A stretch of DNA of 64,000 nucleotides from Desulfobacter sp. (GCA_028768525.1 CP054837.1:974001-1038000), one strand, 5' to 3'. Positions 42,621-52,458 are shown, counted from the first letter of the stretch. Program-made: numbers and translations. The notes: generated by a model not told the origin, from the sequence alone.

Positions 42621-44309
42621 TTGTCCGATCAACGCACCTACGAGAAAAAAATCTGGATTGACTCCTATGAAAAAGGCGTCCCCCCTCAGCTGGACTACCA
42701 GGACGTTCTGGTTCCCCAATATTTAGAGGAATCTGTGAAAAACTTTCCGGACCATCCGGCCCTGATCTTCCAGGGATTCACCCTGACCTTCAGGGAACTC
42801 AACGAGATGGTGGGACGGTTTGCAGCGGCATTGAAAGCCTACGGCTTGAAAAAGGGAGACAGTGTGGCCATTCTGCTGCCCAACGTCATTCCCTGCGTGG
42901 TGGCCTATTACGCCACTTTGAAAATCGGCGGCGTAGTGGTGCTCAATAACCCCTTGTATTCTGACAGGGAGCTGGAACACCAGTTCACCGACTCCAATTC
43001 AAAATTCCTCATCACCCTGGACCTGCTGGCCGGCAGGATGGTCAAACTCCGGGAAAAAACAAAGATAGAAACCATCGTTTACACCTCCATCGGAGATTTC
43101 CTCCCCTTTGTCAAACGGCTGCTCTTTCCGCTGGTGGCCAAGAAAAAAGGACTGGCCGCCGACGTGAAGCCGGCCCCGAACCTTTATAAATTCAAAGATG
43201 TTATCGCCAAATACGAACCGGACGACACCCAGGCAGATGTCTCCATGGATGACGTGGCCATGTTCCAGTACACCGGCGGCACCACCGGCGTCTCAAAGGG
43301 GGTGATGCTCACCCACAGGAATATCTCCTATCAGATCCAGCAGTTGGAAGGCTGGTTCCCCTCATTTAAAAAGGGGGAAGAGGTCATGCTGGGCGCCCTG
43401 CCCATTTTCCACGTATTCGGCATGTCCACCTCAATGAACTTTGCCATCCGCATGGGATGGGCCAACGTGCTGGTCCCCAAACCCCAGCCCGAGCCCCTGC
43501 TGGAAGCCATATCAAAATTCAAGGTCACCTTTGCCCCCATGGTCCCCACAATGTACATCGGCATTCTGGACCACCCCAATATGCCCGACACCGATTTGAC
43601 CTCCATCAAGGGATGCTTTTCCGGCTCCGCCCCCCTGCCCCTGGAGGTAATCAATAATTTCCAGGAAAAGACCGGTTCCATCATCGTTGAAGGCTTCGGC
43701 CTCACCGAATCCACCCCGGTCACCCATGTCAACCCCTTCCAGGGCACCCGCAAAACCGGTTCCATCGGCGTACCCGTTGCCGACACCCTATGCAAAATTG
43801 TGGACCTGGAAGACAATACCCGTGAAATGCCCATTGGAGAACCGGGCGAACTGCTGATAAAGGGCCCCCAGGTGATGAAAGGCTATTTAAACAAACCCGA
43901 GGAGACCGCCAAAACCATCAACGAAGACGGCTATCTTTGCACCGGGGACGTGGCCCGCATGGATGAGGACGGTTATTTCTACATCGTGGACCGGATTAAG
44001 GATATGATCATCTCCGGGGGCTACAATGTCTACCCCAGGGATATCGACGAAGTCCTGTTTGAGCATTCCAAAATCCTGGAAGCCTGCTGCATCGGCATCC
44101 CCCATCCCAAGAGGGGGGAAGCGGTCAAGGCCTTTGTCATTCTCAAGGAAGGGGAAACCATGACGGAAAAAGAGGTGATCGATTACTGCGCCACCAAGCT
44201 GGCCAAATACAAGCTCCCCGTTTCCGTGGAATTCAGGCAGGAGCTTCCCAAATCAAACGTGGGCAAAATTTTGAGAAAAGACCTGAGGGCCCAGGAAGAA
44301 GGCCGTTAG
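42621..44309 (+). CDS. fadD: Long-chain fatty acid-CoA ligase
   Basis: A roughly 562-residue ANL-superfamily adenylate-forming enzyme activating fatty acids to acyl-CoA. Motifs: QYTGGTTGVSKGVMLTH (ATP loop), GFGLTESTPVTH, YLCTGDVARMDEDGY and the hinge IKDMIISGGYNVYP, plus the catalytic Lys in SNVGKILRKDLR. I prefer the TTG at 42621 because AAAGGAG lies 6 nt upstream; the ATG at 42615 directly abuts that site. Soluble acyl chain specificity cannot be told. Confidence 0.88.
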   Translation: MSDQRTYEKKIWIDSYEKGVPPQLDYQDVLVPQYLEESVKNFPDHPALIFQGFTLTFRELNEMVGRFAAALKAYGLKKGDSVAILLPNVIPCVVAYYATLKIGGVVVLNNPLYSDRELEHQFTDSNSKFLITLDLLAGRMVKLREKTKIETIVYTSIGDFLPFVKRLLFPLVAKKKGLAADVKPAPNLYKFKDVIAKYEPDDTQADVSMDDVAMFQYTGGTTGVSKGVMLTHRNISYQIQQLEGWFPSFKKGEEVMLGALPIFHVFGMSTSMNFAIRMGWANVLVPKPQPEPLLEAISKFKVTFAPMVPTMYIGILDHPNMPDTDLTSIKGCFSGSAPLPLEVINNFQEKTGSIIVEGFGLTESTPVTHVNPFQGTRKTGSIGVPVADTLCKIVDLEDNTREMPIGEPGELLIKGPQVMKGYLNKPEETAKTINEDGYLCTGDVARMDEDGYFYIVDRIKDMIISGGYNVYPRDIDEVLFEHSKILEACCIGIPHPKRGEAVKAFVILKEGETMTEKEVIDYCATKLAKYKLPVSVEFRQELPKSNVGKILRKDLRAQEEGR

Positions 44310-44325
44310 GAAAACACCGCCAGAT

Positions 44326-46077
44326 TCAGATGCAGGCCGGCGCCCCGGCAATGGCCTGCATCAGTTCCCGGGGATGGACGGGTTTGGTTAAAAACCGGTC
44401 CATCCCCGCTTTTTTGCAGGCCTGCTCATCCTGCTTCATGGCCATGGCCGTAAGGGCAATGATGTAAATATCCTTCTGGGGAATATCCGAATCCCTGTCC
44501 CGGATCCGGCGGGTGGTTTCAAGGCCGTCCATCCGGGGCATCTGTACATCCATGATCAAAATATCGTAGCTGCTCCTGCGCAGCTTTTCCAGCACCGCCT
44601 CTCCGTCTTCCGCCAGATCCGGCACGATGCCTGCTTTTTCCAGCATCAGGGAAAGCACCTTCTGGTTCACCGGATTATCTTCGGCCACCAGCACCTTAAG
44701 CGCCTTTCCGGATATCATCTCTTCAAGCCCTCCTCCCCCGCCAGTGCCGGCCATTTGCTCAGGAACTTTTATCCTGCCGGCCCCTTTTTCCAGCCGGAGG
44801 CTGACCCTGAATTCCGCCCCGCCCCCGGGCCGGTTCCTCACCCGGATACCGCCGCCCATGAGCAGTGCCAGCTGCCGGGTGATGGCCAGCCCCAGTCCGG
44901 TCCCCCCGTATTTCCGGGTGAAAGAGGCATCCTGCTGGCTAAAACTCTCAAATATTTTTTTTTCAAATGCAGGATCAATACCGGGACCGGTGTCATGTAC
45001 GGCCAGTGTCAGCATGATATCCTTCCCCTGGCACCCCTCCTGGATGGCCTGGACTCCCACCCGTCCCTCTTCGGTGAATTTAAGGGCATTGCCCAACAGA
45101 TTAACAAGAATCTGTTTTATCCTCAGGCTGTCCCCCCTGAGGACCGCCGGAAGATTGGGGTCAACCTCCGCCCCAAGCGCCAGCCCTTTCTGGCTCGCCT
45201 TAAGCCTGAACACCCCCAGGGTTTCCTCCACCAGGCGGCACAGGTCAAAATCACGGTATTCAAACCGGATCTGGCCGGCTTCGATCTTGCTCAGGTCCAG
45301 GATATCATTAATCAGGGACAAAAGGGTATTGCCCGAAGACCGGATAATGGATACATATTCATGCTGGGCCGGGGTAAGGGGCTCTTCCACAAGCATGTCG
45401 GCCATGCCCAGGATCCCGTTCATGGGCGTCCGGATTTCATGGCTCATATTGGCCAGAAACAGGCTTTTCATCTCATTGGCCCGGGCCAGTTCCCGGGTCC
45501 GGGCCAGGACCTTTTGTTCCAGGGTCTGGTTCATCTCCCTGAGCCGCTGCTCCGCATCCCTCCGCTTTGCCAGTTCCTGGTTCAATGCCAGAGTCAGCCC
45601 GTAGGTCCGAAGGGAGGTGGTCACCAGGCTGACAAGCCTCTGGGCTGTGACCTCGGTTTTGGCAATATAGGAATTGATCCGGTATTCTGAAATCACCCGG
45701 TCTTCCGGGGCATGGCCGGGCTGCCCGGTGCGGATGACAATCTGTACCATATCATTTTTCAGTGTTTGACGGACATGACGGACCAGATCCAGACCGGCGG
45801 TTTCCGATTCCATGACCACATCCACCAGCATCAGGGCAATGCCGGGATGTGCCGTTAAACAGTCAACCGCCTCCCCGGCACTATAGGCATTGATAAATTC
45901 AAGGCCCCGGCCCTCAAAACAGAAATCCTTTAAGCTCAGTACAGTGATATTGTGAACAAATTCATCATCATCCACCACAAGAATCTTCCAGGGCATTGTC
46001 TGCCCGCTCCGATCCGGCGGATGCCCGGACGATGCCGGCGATGTCTCTTCTGCAAAATGAAGCGCCTTTTTGTCCAT
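44326..46077 (-). CDS. Hybrid histidine kinase with two receiver domains
   Basis: A 583-residue cytosolic protein without membrane segments. Order: receiver domain (ILVVDDDEFVHN, with LMLVDVVMES), a helical linker with coiled coil (LEQKVLARTREL), HisKA with the phosphoaccepting His in NMSHEIRTPMNG, HATPase_c (VNLLGNALKFTEEG, DTGPGI, GTGLGLAI) and a C-terminal receiver (LVAEDNPVNQKV, LIMDVQMPRMDG). The first receiver resembles those that precede DUF3369/HD-GYP proteins. Target regulator is not nearby; divergent from acnA. Confidence 0.92.
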   Translation of the reverse strand: MDKKALHFAEETSPASSGHPPDRSGQTMPWKILVVDDDEFVHNITVLSLKDFCFEGRGLEFINAYSAGEAVDCLTAHPGIALMLVDVVMESETAGLDLVRHVRQTLKNDMVQIVIRTGQPGHAPEDRVISEYRINSYIAKTEVTAQRLVSLVTTSLRTYGLTLALNQELAKRRDAEQRLREMNQTLEQKVLARTRELARANEMKSLFLANMSHEIRTPMNGILGMADMLVEEPLTPAQHEYVSIIRSSGNTLLSLINDILDLSKIEAGQIRFEYRDFDLCRLVEETLGVFRLKASQKGLALGAEVDPNLPAVLRGDSLRIKQILVNLLGNALKFTEEGRVGVQAIQEGCQGKDIMLTLAVHDTGPGIDPAFEKKIFESFSQQDASFTRKYGGTGLGLAITRQLALLMGGGIRVRNRPGGGAEFRVSLRLEKGAGRIKVPEQMAGTGGGGGLEEMISGKALKVLVAEDNPVNQKVLSLMLEKAGIVPDLAEDGEAVLEKLRRSSYDILIMDVQMPRMDGLETTRRIRDRDSDIPQKDIYIIALTAMAMKQDEQACKKAGMDRFLTKPVHPRELMQAIAGAPACI

Positions 46078-46194
46078 AATCGTTACGATTTTAACCGGTT
46101 TTAAAGAATTGCCGCTTGATCTATGGGAATTTTGATAATATCTTATTGGTCACTTATTTTCAAATAGATTCATTACAACCCCCAAGGAGGCACA

Positions 46195-48849
46195 ATGACC
46201 TTAACGCACATTCAGGAAAAAATGGCCCTTAACGGCTTGGAATATACGGTACAGAATCTGAACCGACTGGAAACAGAAGGGCTTGCACGGGTCAGCAGCC
46301 TCCCCTTTGCCGCAAGGGTCCTCATTGAAAACCTGGCCCGCCACGCCGGCAACGGTGTTGCAGACTGGGAGGACGTTCTCCGGGCGGCCCGGTTTTACGG
46401 GACCCCAGGGCAGGAAACCTCTCTTATCCCCTTTTATCCCGCCCGGGTGCTGATGCAGGATTTTACAGGCGTGCCTGCGGTGGTGGATTTCGCTGCCATG
46501 CGGGATGCGGTAAAGGCGGCCGGTCTTGACCCGGAAAAAATAAATCCCCTGGTCCCTGTGGACCTGGTCATCGATCATTCCATCCAGGTGGACCATTTCA
46601 AAGAAAAAAATTCATTTTTCCTCAATGCCCAGAAGGAATATGAACGGAATGCCGAACGGTATAAATTACTAAAATGGGCCCAGAAAAGCTTTAAAAACTT
46701 CAGGGTGGTGCCCCCGGAATCCGGCATCTGCCACCAGGTCAACCTGGAATACCTGGCCACGGTGGCAGCGGTAAAGGAAACCGGCGGCCTGCCTGAAATC
46801 TTTCCGGACACCCTGGTGGGCACGGACTCCCATACTACCATGATCAACGCCCTTGGCGTGCTTGGATGGGGGGTGGGCGGCATTGAGGCGGAGGCAGTGA
46901 TGCTGGGCCAGCCCTACTACATGAACCTGCCGGAAATCATCGGGGTTAATTTCACAGGCCGTCCCCGTAAAAACATCACCTCCACGGACATCGCCCTCTT
47001 TGTGACCCATATTCTCAGGGAGGAAAATGTAGTGGAAAAAATTGTGGAATACACCGGCGAAGGCCTTCAGCACCTCACCCTGACGGACCGGGCCACCATT
47101 GCCAACATGTCCCCGGAATACGGGGCCACTTCCGGATTCTTCCCCGTGGACGACCAGACCCTGGCCTACCTGAAAAAAACCAACCGGGAAGAGACCGCCG
47201 CTTTGACGGAGAGCTATTGCAAAGCCTGCGGCTTTTTCAACACACACGGGGAAAGCCTGACATTTTCAAAGACCGTGGATGTGGACCTTTCCGCCATTGA
47301 AACCTCGGTGGCCGGTCCTTCCCGCCCCCAGGACAGAATTCCCCTTTCCCGGGTCAAGGAAAAAACCACCGCCATCTACGACCTGGCCAACAGAAAAGAG
47401 GTCCAGGTGAAACCGGAACAGGGAGACGGCCCGGCAATGACCAACGGTTCCGTGGTCATTGCCGCCATCACGTCCTGCACCAACACCTCCAATCCCTACA
47501 CCATGATCGGGGCGGGCCTGGCCGCCAAGCACGCCGTGGAAAAGGGGCTGTCCGTCCCCTGGTACGTGAAGACCTCTCTGTCCCCGGGTTCCCGGGTGGT
47601 TCTGGATTATCTTAAAGCCTCGGGCCTTATGGACGCCTTTGAAGCCCTGGGATTCAACAATACCGGGTTCGGCTGCATGACCTGCATCGGCAATTCCGGC
47701 CCCCTGGATCCCTATATTGAAGAGGCCATCAAATCCAAGGATCTGGATGTGACCTCGGTTCTTTCCGGCAACCGGAATTTCGAGGCCCGGATCCACCAGG
47801 ATGTTAAAGGCAATTTCCTGTGCTCCCCCATTCTGGTGGTCATCTACGCCATTGCCGGCCGCATTGACATTGATTTCGAAACAGAACCCTTAGGAACAGG
47901 CGCCGACGGCAATCCGGTATATATGAAGGATATCTGGCCCGAAGCTGAAGAGATCAACGCATTTGTCGAAGCCCATGTCCAGCAAAAATTCTTCAGGGAC
48001 CAATATGCAGGAATCTTCAATGGAGACACCCTGTGGCAGGAACTTCAGGTGGAAGAAAGCACCACCTTTGAATTTGATCCCGATTCCACCTATATCAGGA
48101 ACCCGCCGTTCTTTACGGACTTCTCCGTGGAAACCGCCCCGCTGGCAGATATAAAAGACGCCCGTCCCCTGCTGGTTCTGGGAGACTCTGTCACCACCGA
48201 CCACATCTCCCCTGCCGGCGCCATCCCCGTGGACTACCCGGCAGGAAAATACCTCACGGACAACGGGGTCAAACCCTGGGAGTTCAACTCCTACGGATCC
48301 AGGCGGGGCAACCATGAGGTGATGATGCGGGGCACCTTTGCCAATATCCGCATCAAAAACCGGCTGGTGGACAAAACCGGGGGATTCACCACGGCTTTTC
48401 CTGAAAAAACCCTAGAATATGTTTTTGACGCCTCCCAGGCCTACGGGAAAACCGGCACCGACCTTATGGTTTTCGGGGGCAAAGAATACGGCACCGGTTC
48501 TTCCAGGGACTGGGCTGCCAAGGGAACCTGCCTGCTGGGTGTCCGGGCAGTGGTTGCCGAATCCTTTGAGCGGATCCACCGGTCCAACCTGGTGGGCATG
48601 GGGGTCATCCCCCTGGTCTTCAAACCCGGAGATTCCTTTGACGGCTTAGGACTCACCGGGGAGGAGACCTTCACCCTCACCGGCCTTGAAAATATCACCC
48701 CGGGGGGCAGCATAGAGATAAAGGCAACCACAGGCGGCAGCACCGTTTCCTTTGAGGTTGAGGTCAAACTGAACACGGATATTGAGGTGGCCTACATCAA
48801 AAACAGCGGTATCCTCCACTACGTACTCCGCCAGATGATAAACAGCTGA
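46195..48849 (+). CDS. acnA: Aconitate hydratase A
   Basis: An 884-residue aconitase of the AcnA/IRP type for citrate-isocitrate conversion in the TCA cycle. It carries the [4Fe-4S] ligands in SCTNTSNP and CMTCIGNSG, substrate-binding VGTDSHTTMINALGVLGWGVGG and the C-terminal swivel domain (GDSVTTDHISPAG, GTGSSRDWAAKG). CAAGGAGG precedes the ATG. Together with malic enzyme downstream it points to an oxidative TCA-type metabolism. Confidence 0.97.
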   Translation: MTLTHIQEKMALNGLEYTVQNLNRLETEGLARVSSLPFAARVLIENLARHAGNGVADWEDVLRAARFYGTPGQETSLIPFYPARVLMQDFTGVPAVVDFAAMRDAVKAAGLDPEKINPLVPVDLVIDHSIQVDHFKEKNSFFLNAQKEYERNAERYKLLKWAQKSFKNFRVVPPESGICHQVNLEYLATVAAVKETGGLPEIFPDTLVGTDSHTTMINALGVLGWGVGGIEAEAVMLGQPYYMNLPEIIGVNFTGRPRKNITSTDIALFVTHILREENVVEKIVEYTGEGLQHLTLTDRATIANMSPEYGATSGFFPVDDQTLAYLKKTNREETAALTESYCKACGFFNTHGESLTFSKTVDVDLSAIETSVAGPSRPQDRIPLSRVKEKTTAIYDLANRKEVQVKPEQGDGPAMTNGSVVIAAITSCTNTSNPYTMIGAGLAAKHAVEKGLSVPWYVKTSLSPGSRVVLDYLKASGLMDAFEALGFNNTGFGCMTCIGNSGPLDPYIEEAIKSKDLDVTSVLSGNRNFEARIHQDVKGNFLCSPILVVIYAIAGRIDIDFETEPLGTGADGNPVYMKDIWPEAEEINAFVEAHVQQKFFRDQYAGIFNGDTLWQELQVEESTTFEFDPDSTYIRNPPFFTDFSVETAPLADIKDARPLLVLGDSVTTDHISPAGAIPVDYPAGKYLTDNGVKPWEFNSYGSRRGNHEVMMRGTFANIRIKNRLVDKTGGFTTAFPEKTLEYVFDASQAYGKTGTDLMVFGGKEYGTGSSRDWAAKGTCLLGVRAVVAESFERIHRSNLVGMGVIPLVFKPGDSFDGLGLTGEETFTLTGLENITPGGSIEIKATTGGSTVSFEVEVKLNTDIEVAYIKNSGILHYVLRQMINS

Positions 48850-48874
48850 TCCGGACAGATCTGCAATCCTTCCC

Positions 48875-48904
48875 AGGGCCGGCCCCGCAGCCGGGGGCCG
48901 GCCC
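48875..48904 (+). terminator. GC-rich hairpin after acnA
   Basis: AGGGCCGGCCCC and GGGGCCGGCCCT with a short loop; the T tract is poor. Confidence 0.55.
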
Positions 48905-49238
48905 TTATCCGCGAAATTCACCGCCCGTAAAATTCGCAATTGTTTTTTTAAGTAATAGTTAATTTAACTATCTGTCATTTAAAGCTTTTTTACCATCGCT
49001 TACTAATATTCCATTCTCTGATTTTTCCCTTGTTCTTTTGAAAAAACCTTTCTATAGTTCATTTTTAATCTAAAGAGGTTTCATTTAATGAAACCTTATT
49101 TCATGATAATAAATTAGCTTCAACTAATGAAAATAATTCATTTTTCTTTGGATTTTTCTAAAAAAACCATGCTATAGTCCCCATGCTGTTTTATTGTATT
49201 GGTGTGTATAATTTTAATTTTTAGGGATTGTGTGTATC
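48905..49238 (+). promoter_or_regulatory. Promoter region of malic enzyme with palindromic operator
   Basis: An AT-rich 330-bp region without genes. TTGTTC (49030-49035), 17-nt spacer and TATAGT (49053-49058) form one promoter; a similar A-tract block ending TATAGT recurs at 49154-49178. Between them is the perfect palindrome AGGTTTCAT-TTA-ATGAAACCT (49076-49096). Confidence 0.6.
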
Positions 49239-50963
49239 ATGGAAATTAATCATTACGAGTTTGAGTACGGCGAATACGGCGAAACTACAGGCGTCACCAT
49301 CAATTTAAGGGGATTTGACATCCTTCGCTACAACAACATCAGTAAAGGTACCGCCTTTACCATTGATGAACGGCGGAAATTCAAACTCAGCGGCTATCTT
49401 CCTCCCAGGGTCAAAACCCTGGAAGACCAGGTGAAGAACAGCCTGAGAATCGTTGAAGAAAAAGAAAACGACATTGAAAAGTTCATTTATCTTCGCAGCC
49501 TTTACGACAGAAACGTTGTTCTGGCCCATGCCGTGATTGCATCCGACGTGCCCCGTTTTCTCCCCATCATTTATACCCCCACCGTGGGCCAGGCCTGCCA
49601 GCAGTATTCGACAATGTTCCGCCGGGCCAACGGCATCCACCTCTACCCGGGCAATATCGACTATGCCGAATACATCCTGCGCAACTACACGGACCAGGAC
49701 ATCCGGGTGGCGGTTGTAACGGACAACCAGGGCATCCTGGGGATCGGTGACCAGGGCGCCGGCGGCATCCCCATCTGCCTTGGCAAACTCATGCTCTATA
49801 CCCAGGGCGCAGGAATCGCCCCCTGGCACTGCCTGCCCATCTCCCTTGACGTGGGAACGGACAACCTGACCCTGCTGGAAGATCCCAACTACCTGGGCTG
49901 GCGTGAACGCCGGCTCAAAGGTGAAGACTACGATAAGTTCGTGGAAAAATTTGTCACTGCCTTTAAAAAAGTCTTCCCCCAAGCGCTGTGCCAGTGGGAA
50001 GATTTCTCAAAACAGACAGCCTTTTCCGTCAGGGATAAATACCTCAAAGAGGTGATCTCCTTTAACGACGATATCCAGGGCACCGGTTCCATTGCCCTGG
50101 CCGGGATCCTGGCCGCCATGAAGGTTAAAAATGAAAAAATGACCGACCAGGTCTACCTGGTCCACGGCGCCGGTGCCGGGGGCGTCGGCATTGCCGAACA
50201 GATCCAGACCGAACTCATGGAACAGGGTATGGATCAAGCCCAAGCCGCGGCCCGCATATTCACCCTGGACTCCAGGGGGGTGGTCACCTCGGACAGGGAC
50301 ATTGAACCCTATAAGCTGAAATTCGCCAAGGCACCGGAATCCATGCCCTGGCTCAAAACCCCCGAGGACAACACCCTGCTCAACGTCGTTAAAAACGAAA
50401 AAGTCACTGTCCTCATCGGCACCTCAGGCCAGCCCGGATGCTTTACCCGGGAAATCGTTGACGCCGTCGGCGCCAACACCGACCGCCCCGTGGTTCTCCC
50501 CTTGAGCAACCCCACCACCAAGACCGAAGCCCTGCCCGCGGACCTTTATGAATGGACCGACGGCAAAGCCCTGGTGGCCACCGGCTCCCCCTTTGCCGAT
50601 GTCGAGCACAACGGTAAATCCTACCGCATCGGCCAGATGAACAACGCCTTTGTATTCCCGGGCGTCGGCTTAGGGATCGTGGCCTCAGGCGCCACAGAGG
50701 TGCTGCCGGTATTTTTCTCTGCCGCCGCCCATGCCGTGGCCGGATTCATCAGTGACGCAGACCTTGCCGACGGCATCCTCTGCCCGCCCCTGCACCAGTT
50801 GCAGGAAGTTTCCCTTGAAGTGGCCAAACGTGTCGGTTCTGAAGCCATCAAAGCCGGCGTCTGCACCGAAGACTGCCCCTTCTCGGAATTCAACCACGAA
50901 AACAACGAAGAGCGGCTCAACACCCTCATCGAAAAAATGGTCTGGAAGCCTGAATACCTCTAA
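49239..50963 (+). CDS. NAD-type malic enzyme (large form, oxaloacetate-decarboxylating)
   Basis: A 574-residue malic enzyme like SfcA/MaeA, converting malate to pyruvate and CO2. Motifs: PIIYTPTVGQACQQY, VVTDNQGILGIGDQGAGG, FNDDIQGTGSIALAG and HGAGAGGVGIAEQI (nucleotide binding). Start at MEINHYEF; an in-frame GTG 3 codons upstream is possible. It ends in a strong hairpin. Complements aconitase in a TCA-based carbon flow. Confidence 0.95.
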   Translation: MEINHYEFEYGEYGETTGVTINLRGFDILRYNNISKGTAFTIDERRKFKLSGYLPPRVKTLEDQVKNSLRIVEEKENDIEKFIYLRSLYDRNVVLAHAVIASDVPRFLPIIYTPTVGQACQQYSTMFRRANGIHLYPGNIDYAEYILRNYTDQDIRVAVVTDNQGILGIGDQGAGGIPICLGKLMLYTQGAGIAPWHCLPISLDVGTDNLTLLEDPNYLGWRERRLKGEDYDKFVEKFVTAFKKVFPQALCQWEDFSKQTAFSVRDKYLKEVISFNDDIQGTGSIALAGILAAMKVKNEKMTDQVYLVHGAGAGGVGIAEQIQTELMEQGMDQAQAAARIFTLDSRGVVTSDRDIEPYKLKFAKAPESMPWLKTPEDNTLLNVVKNEKVTVLIGTSGQPGCFTREIVDAVGANTDRPVVLPLSNPTTKTEALPADLYEWTDGKALVATGSPFADVEHNGKSYRIGQMNNAFVFPGVGLGIVASGATEVLPVFFSAAAHAVAGFISDADLADGILCPPLHQLQEVSLEVAKRVGSEAIKAGVCTEDCPFSEFNHENNEERLNTLIEKMVWKPEYL

Positions 50964-50983
50964 GCCTCCGGCCTGACCATCTT

Positions 50984-51013
50984 TCCGGCCGCAGGTGCCA
51001 TCCTGCGGCCGGA
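50984..51013 (+). terminator. Terminator after malic enzyme
   Basis: Perfect 12-bp stem (TCCGGCCGCAGG) with 6-nt loop, in the gap before the convergent TIR-like gene. Confidence 0.7.
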
Positions 51014-51033
51014 TCACCCCTTCCATCCCGGCC

Positions 51034-51582
51034 TTACCCTTCGTCCAGTATTTCAATGATTTTTTTCGCTATGGCGTGTTTTTTACCCGCTTCATCCAGG
51101 CCCATCGAATAAAACCGGTCCCGGCGATACCTGCGGCTTCCGATTCTTGGATTCCGAACTTTCTCTGCGAGATAACCGGCGCTGCCTTTCGTCCACCCAA
51201 GTATTAATGCAGGCTTTGTATCACAGGCGTCGAACATCAACGTTTTTACCTCCACGGCATAGACGCTGTCCTGGTGCAGCCCGCGATTTTTCCTGAATGG
51301 ATCGGATAAATCGGTCAGGTAATCGGCTTCTGGGTCTCTCACTTCAACACCTTCTTGGGTGTCCGGTAAAATAACAACAATGTCAGATTCCATCATCCGC
51401 CCACAGACGATATCCTGAATGAATTCCACTTTGCCCTCCGGGATCGGTTCAGACTTGGGACAGGATAAATCGACAAAGGTGCAGAAGGGACAGTTTTCCA
51501 GTTCTTTGACGATCTTTTCCTGAAGATCGGCCATCACCCATTGATGAATGATGAAGACCTTTATCCTTCTTTGGTTGTTCAT
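51034..51582 (-). CDS. TIR-like (DUF1863/ThsB-like) protein
   Basis: A 182-residue protein. It begins KVFIIHQWVMADLQEKI and continues with MMESDIVVILPDT and a later YAVEVKTLMFDACDTKPALIL, the order expected for a MTH538/ThsB-type TIR-like fold (beta-strand with nucleotide-binding loop, then a D/E-containing helix). ThsB proteins sense phage and make a cyclic nucleotide in Thoeris defence, but no ThsA-like effector is nearby. GGGAG precedes the ATG. It is the leftmost gene of a leftward cluster that may be integron cassettes. Assignment is tentative. Confidence 0.5.
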   Translation of the reverse strand: MNNQRRIKVFIIHQWVMADLQEKIVKELENCPFCTFVDLSCPKSEPIPEGKVEFIQDIVCGRMMESDIVVILPDTQEGVEVRDPEADYLTDLSDPFRKNRGLHQDSVYAVEVKTLMFDACDTKPALILGWTKGSAGYLAEKVRNPRIGSRRYRRDRFYSMGLDEAGKKHAIAKKIIEILDEG

Positions 51583-51601
51583 TGGTTAAAGGCTCCCTGT
51601 T

Positions 51602-51838
51602 TTATCCTGCCCTGGTACCATTTGGAATTGTGGTGTCCGGTATTGCAAGACATGGTTTGACCCCATCTGCATATCCGATATCAAAGAGCATTCCCTGGGA
51701 AATCTCCCCGGCCATTTTCTTTTCAAGGCCCCTGGGTATATAATTTTCAGCATTTTTACCGATATCCACACCAACAATGGGGATTCTATTTGAAATGGCA
51801 CAATTTATTTCCCAAAGGGCCATTGGATCCGATGACAC
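51602..51838 (-). pseudogene. Fragment of a TIR-like/nucleotide-sensing protein
   Basis: 78 residues (MSSDPMALWEINCAISNR, PIVGVDIGKNAENYIP) resembling the C-terminal half of a ThsB/TIR-like protein, where WEIxxAI and PIIGV are typical. No N-terminal half exists: upstream the frame runs only into an attC-like sequence and then a stop. Nineteen bp separate it from the next TIR-like gene. Probably a remnant, though a short functional protein is possible. Confidence 0.45.
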
Positions 51839-51878
51839 GCTCAGCCGACCGGAGCAGGTTGCCGGGCAGGTTGTAAAC
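51838..51878. repeat. attC-like sequence 3 (weak)
   Basis: Plus-strand CTCAGCCGACCGGAGC ... GGTTGTAAAC parallels the CTCAGCGAATCC ... GGTTGTTAAAC part of the site at 52459-52524. The second core is not clear. Confidence 0.3.
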
Positions 51879-51914
51879 TGCTTGGTTTTTCAAAAATCAA
51901 AAACTTTGAATCTG

Positions 51915-52412
51915 CTATTTCACGGGGGCGGCTGGAGCGGTTTGTTGGGTGCCGGATTTATTAGTTAAAGTATGAATAATGAATTCTGACCACCCCCGGT
52001 GGTCTGCCGGCTGCCATACATCATGAATAAACGACCACGCTTTATCAATACTCCAGATGTCATTATGTACCGCATACAAGGCACAGAATGCACTAACACG
52101 GTAATTAGCGGCACAGTGTATGTGGACTTTCCTGTCCTTATCCAGCACGCGCTCCAATTCAGCTGAAAACCTTATGAAATCAGAATCTTCCGGCTGTTCA
52201 AAATCAACGGGGATATAAATATATTCCAGATTCTGGGCCATGACAATCCTTTGCTCATCGGAAACTGCGTATTCACTCTCATCTGGCATTAGGTTAACCA
52301 GGACTTCATACCCCTGAACCGCAAGCGTTTTGAGGCAATCTCGACTGACAACGCCTGACGTAGTGAGTCTATCGTGTATTTTTCTAAAATTATAACTGGT
52401 TTCTATATCCAC
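51915..52412 (-). CDS. Protein tyrosine phosphatase-like protein (CX4R variant)
   Basis: A 165-residue protein with dual-specificity-phosphatase-like order: YNFRKIHDRLTTSGVV, GYEVLVNLMPD, IYIPVDFEQP and the loop VHIHCAANYRVSAF. The P-loop has Cys100 and Arg105, that is C-x4-R rather than the canonical C-x5-R; a subfamily of bacterial 'PTP family' proteins seems to share this. Activity is therefore uncertain. GTG start with AAGGG upstream. It lies between two attC-like sites as a single-gene cassette would. Confidence 0.65.
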   Translation of the reverse strand: MDIETSYNFRKIHDRLTTSGVVSRDCLKTLAVQGYEVLVNLMPDESEYAVSDEQRIVMAQNLEYIYIPVDFEQPEDSDFIRFSAELERVLDKDRKVHIHCAANYRVSAFCALYAVHNDIWSIDKAWSFIHDVWQPADHRGWSEFIIHTLTNKSGTQQTAPAAPVK

Positions 52413-52458
52413 GCGTATTATCCCTTATCATTCAGCATTGATCTTCCCGTTTTAAGCA

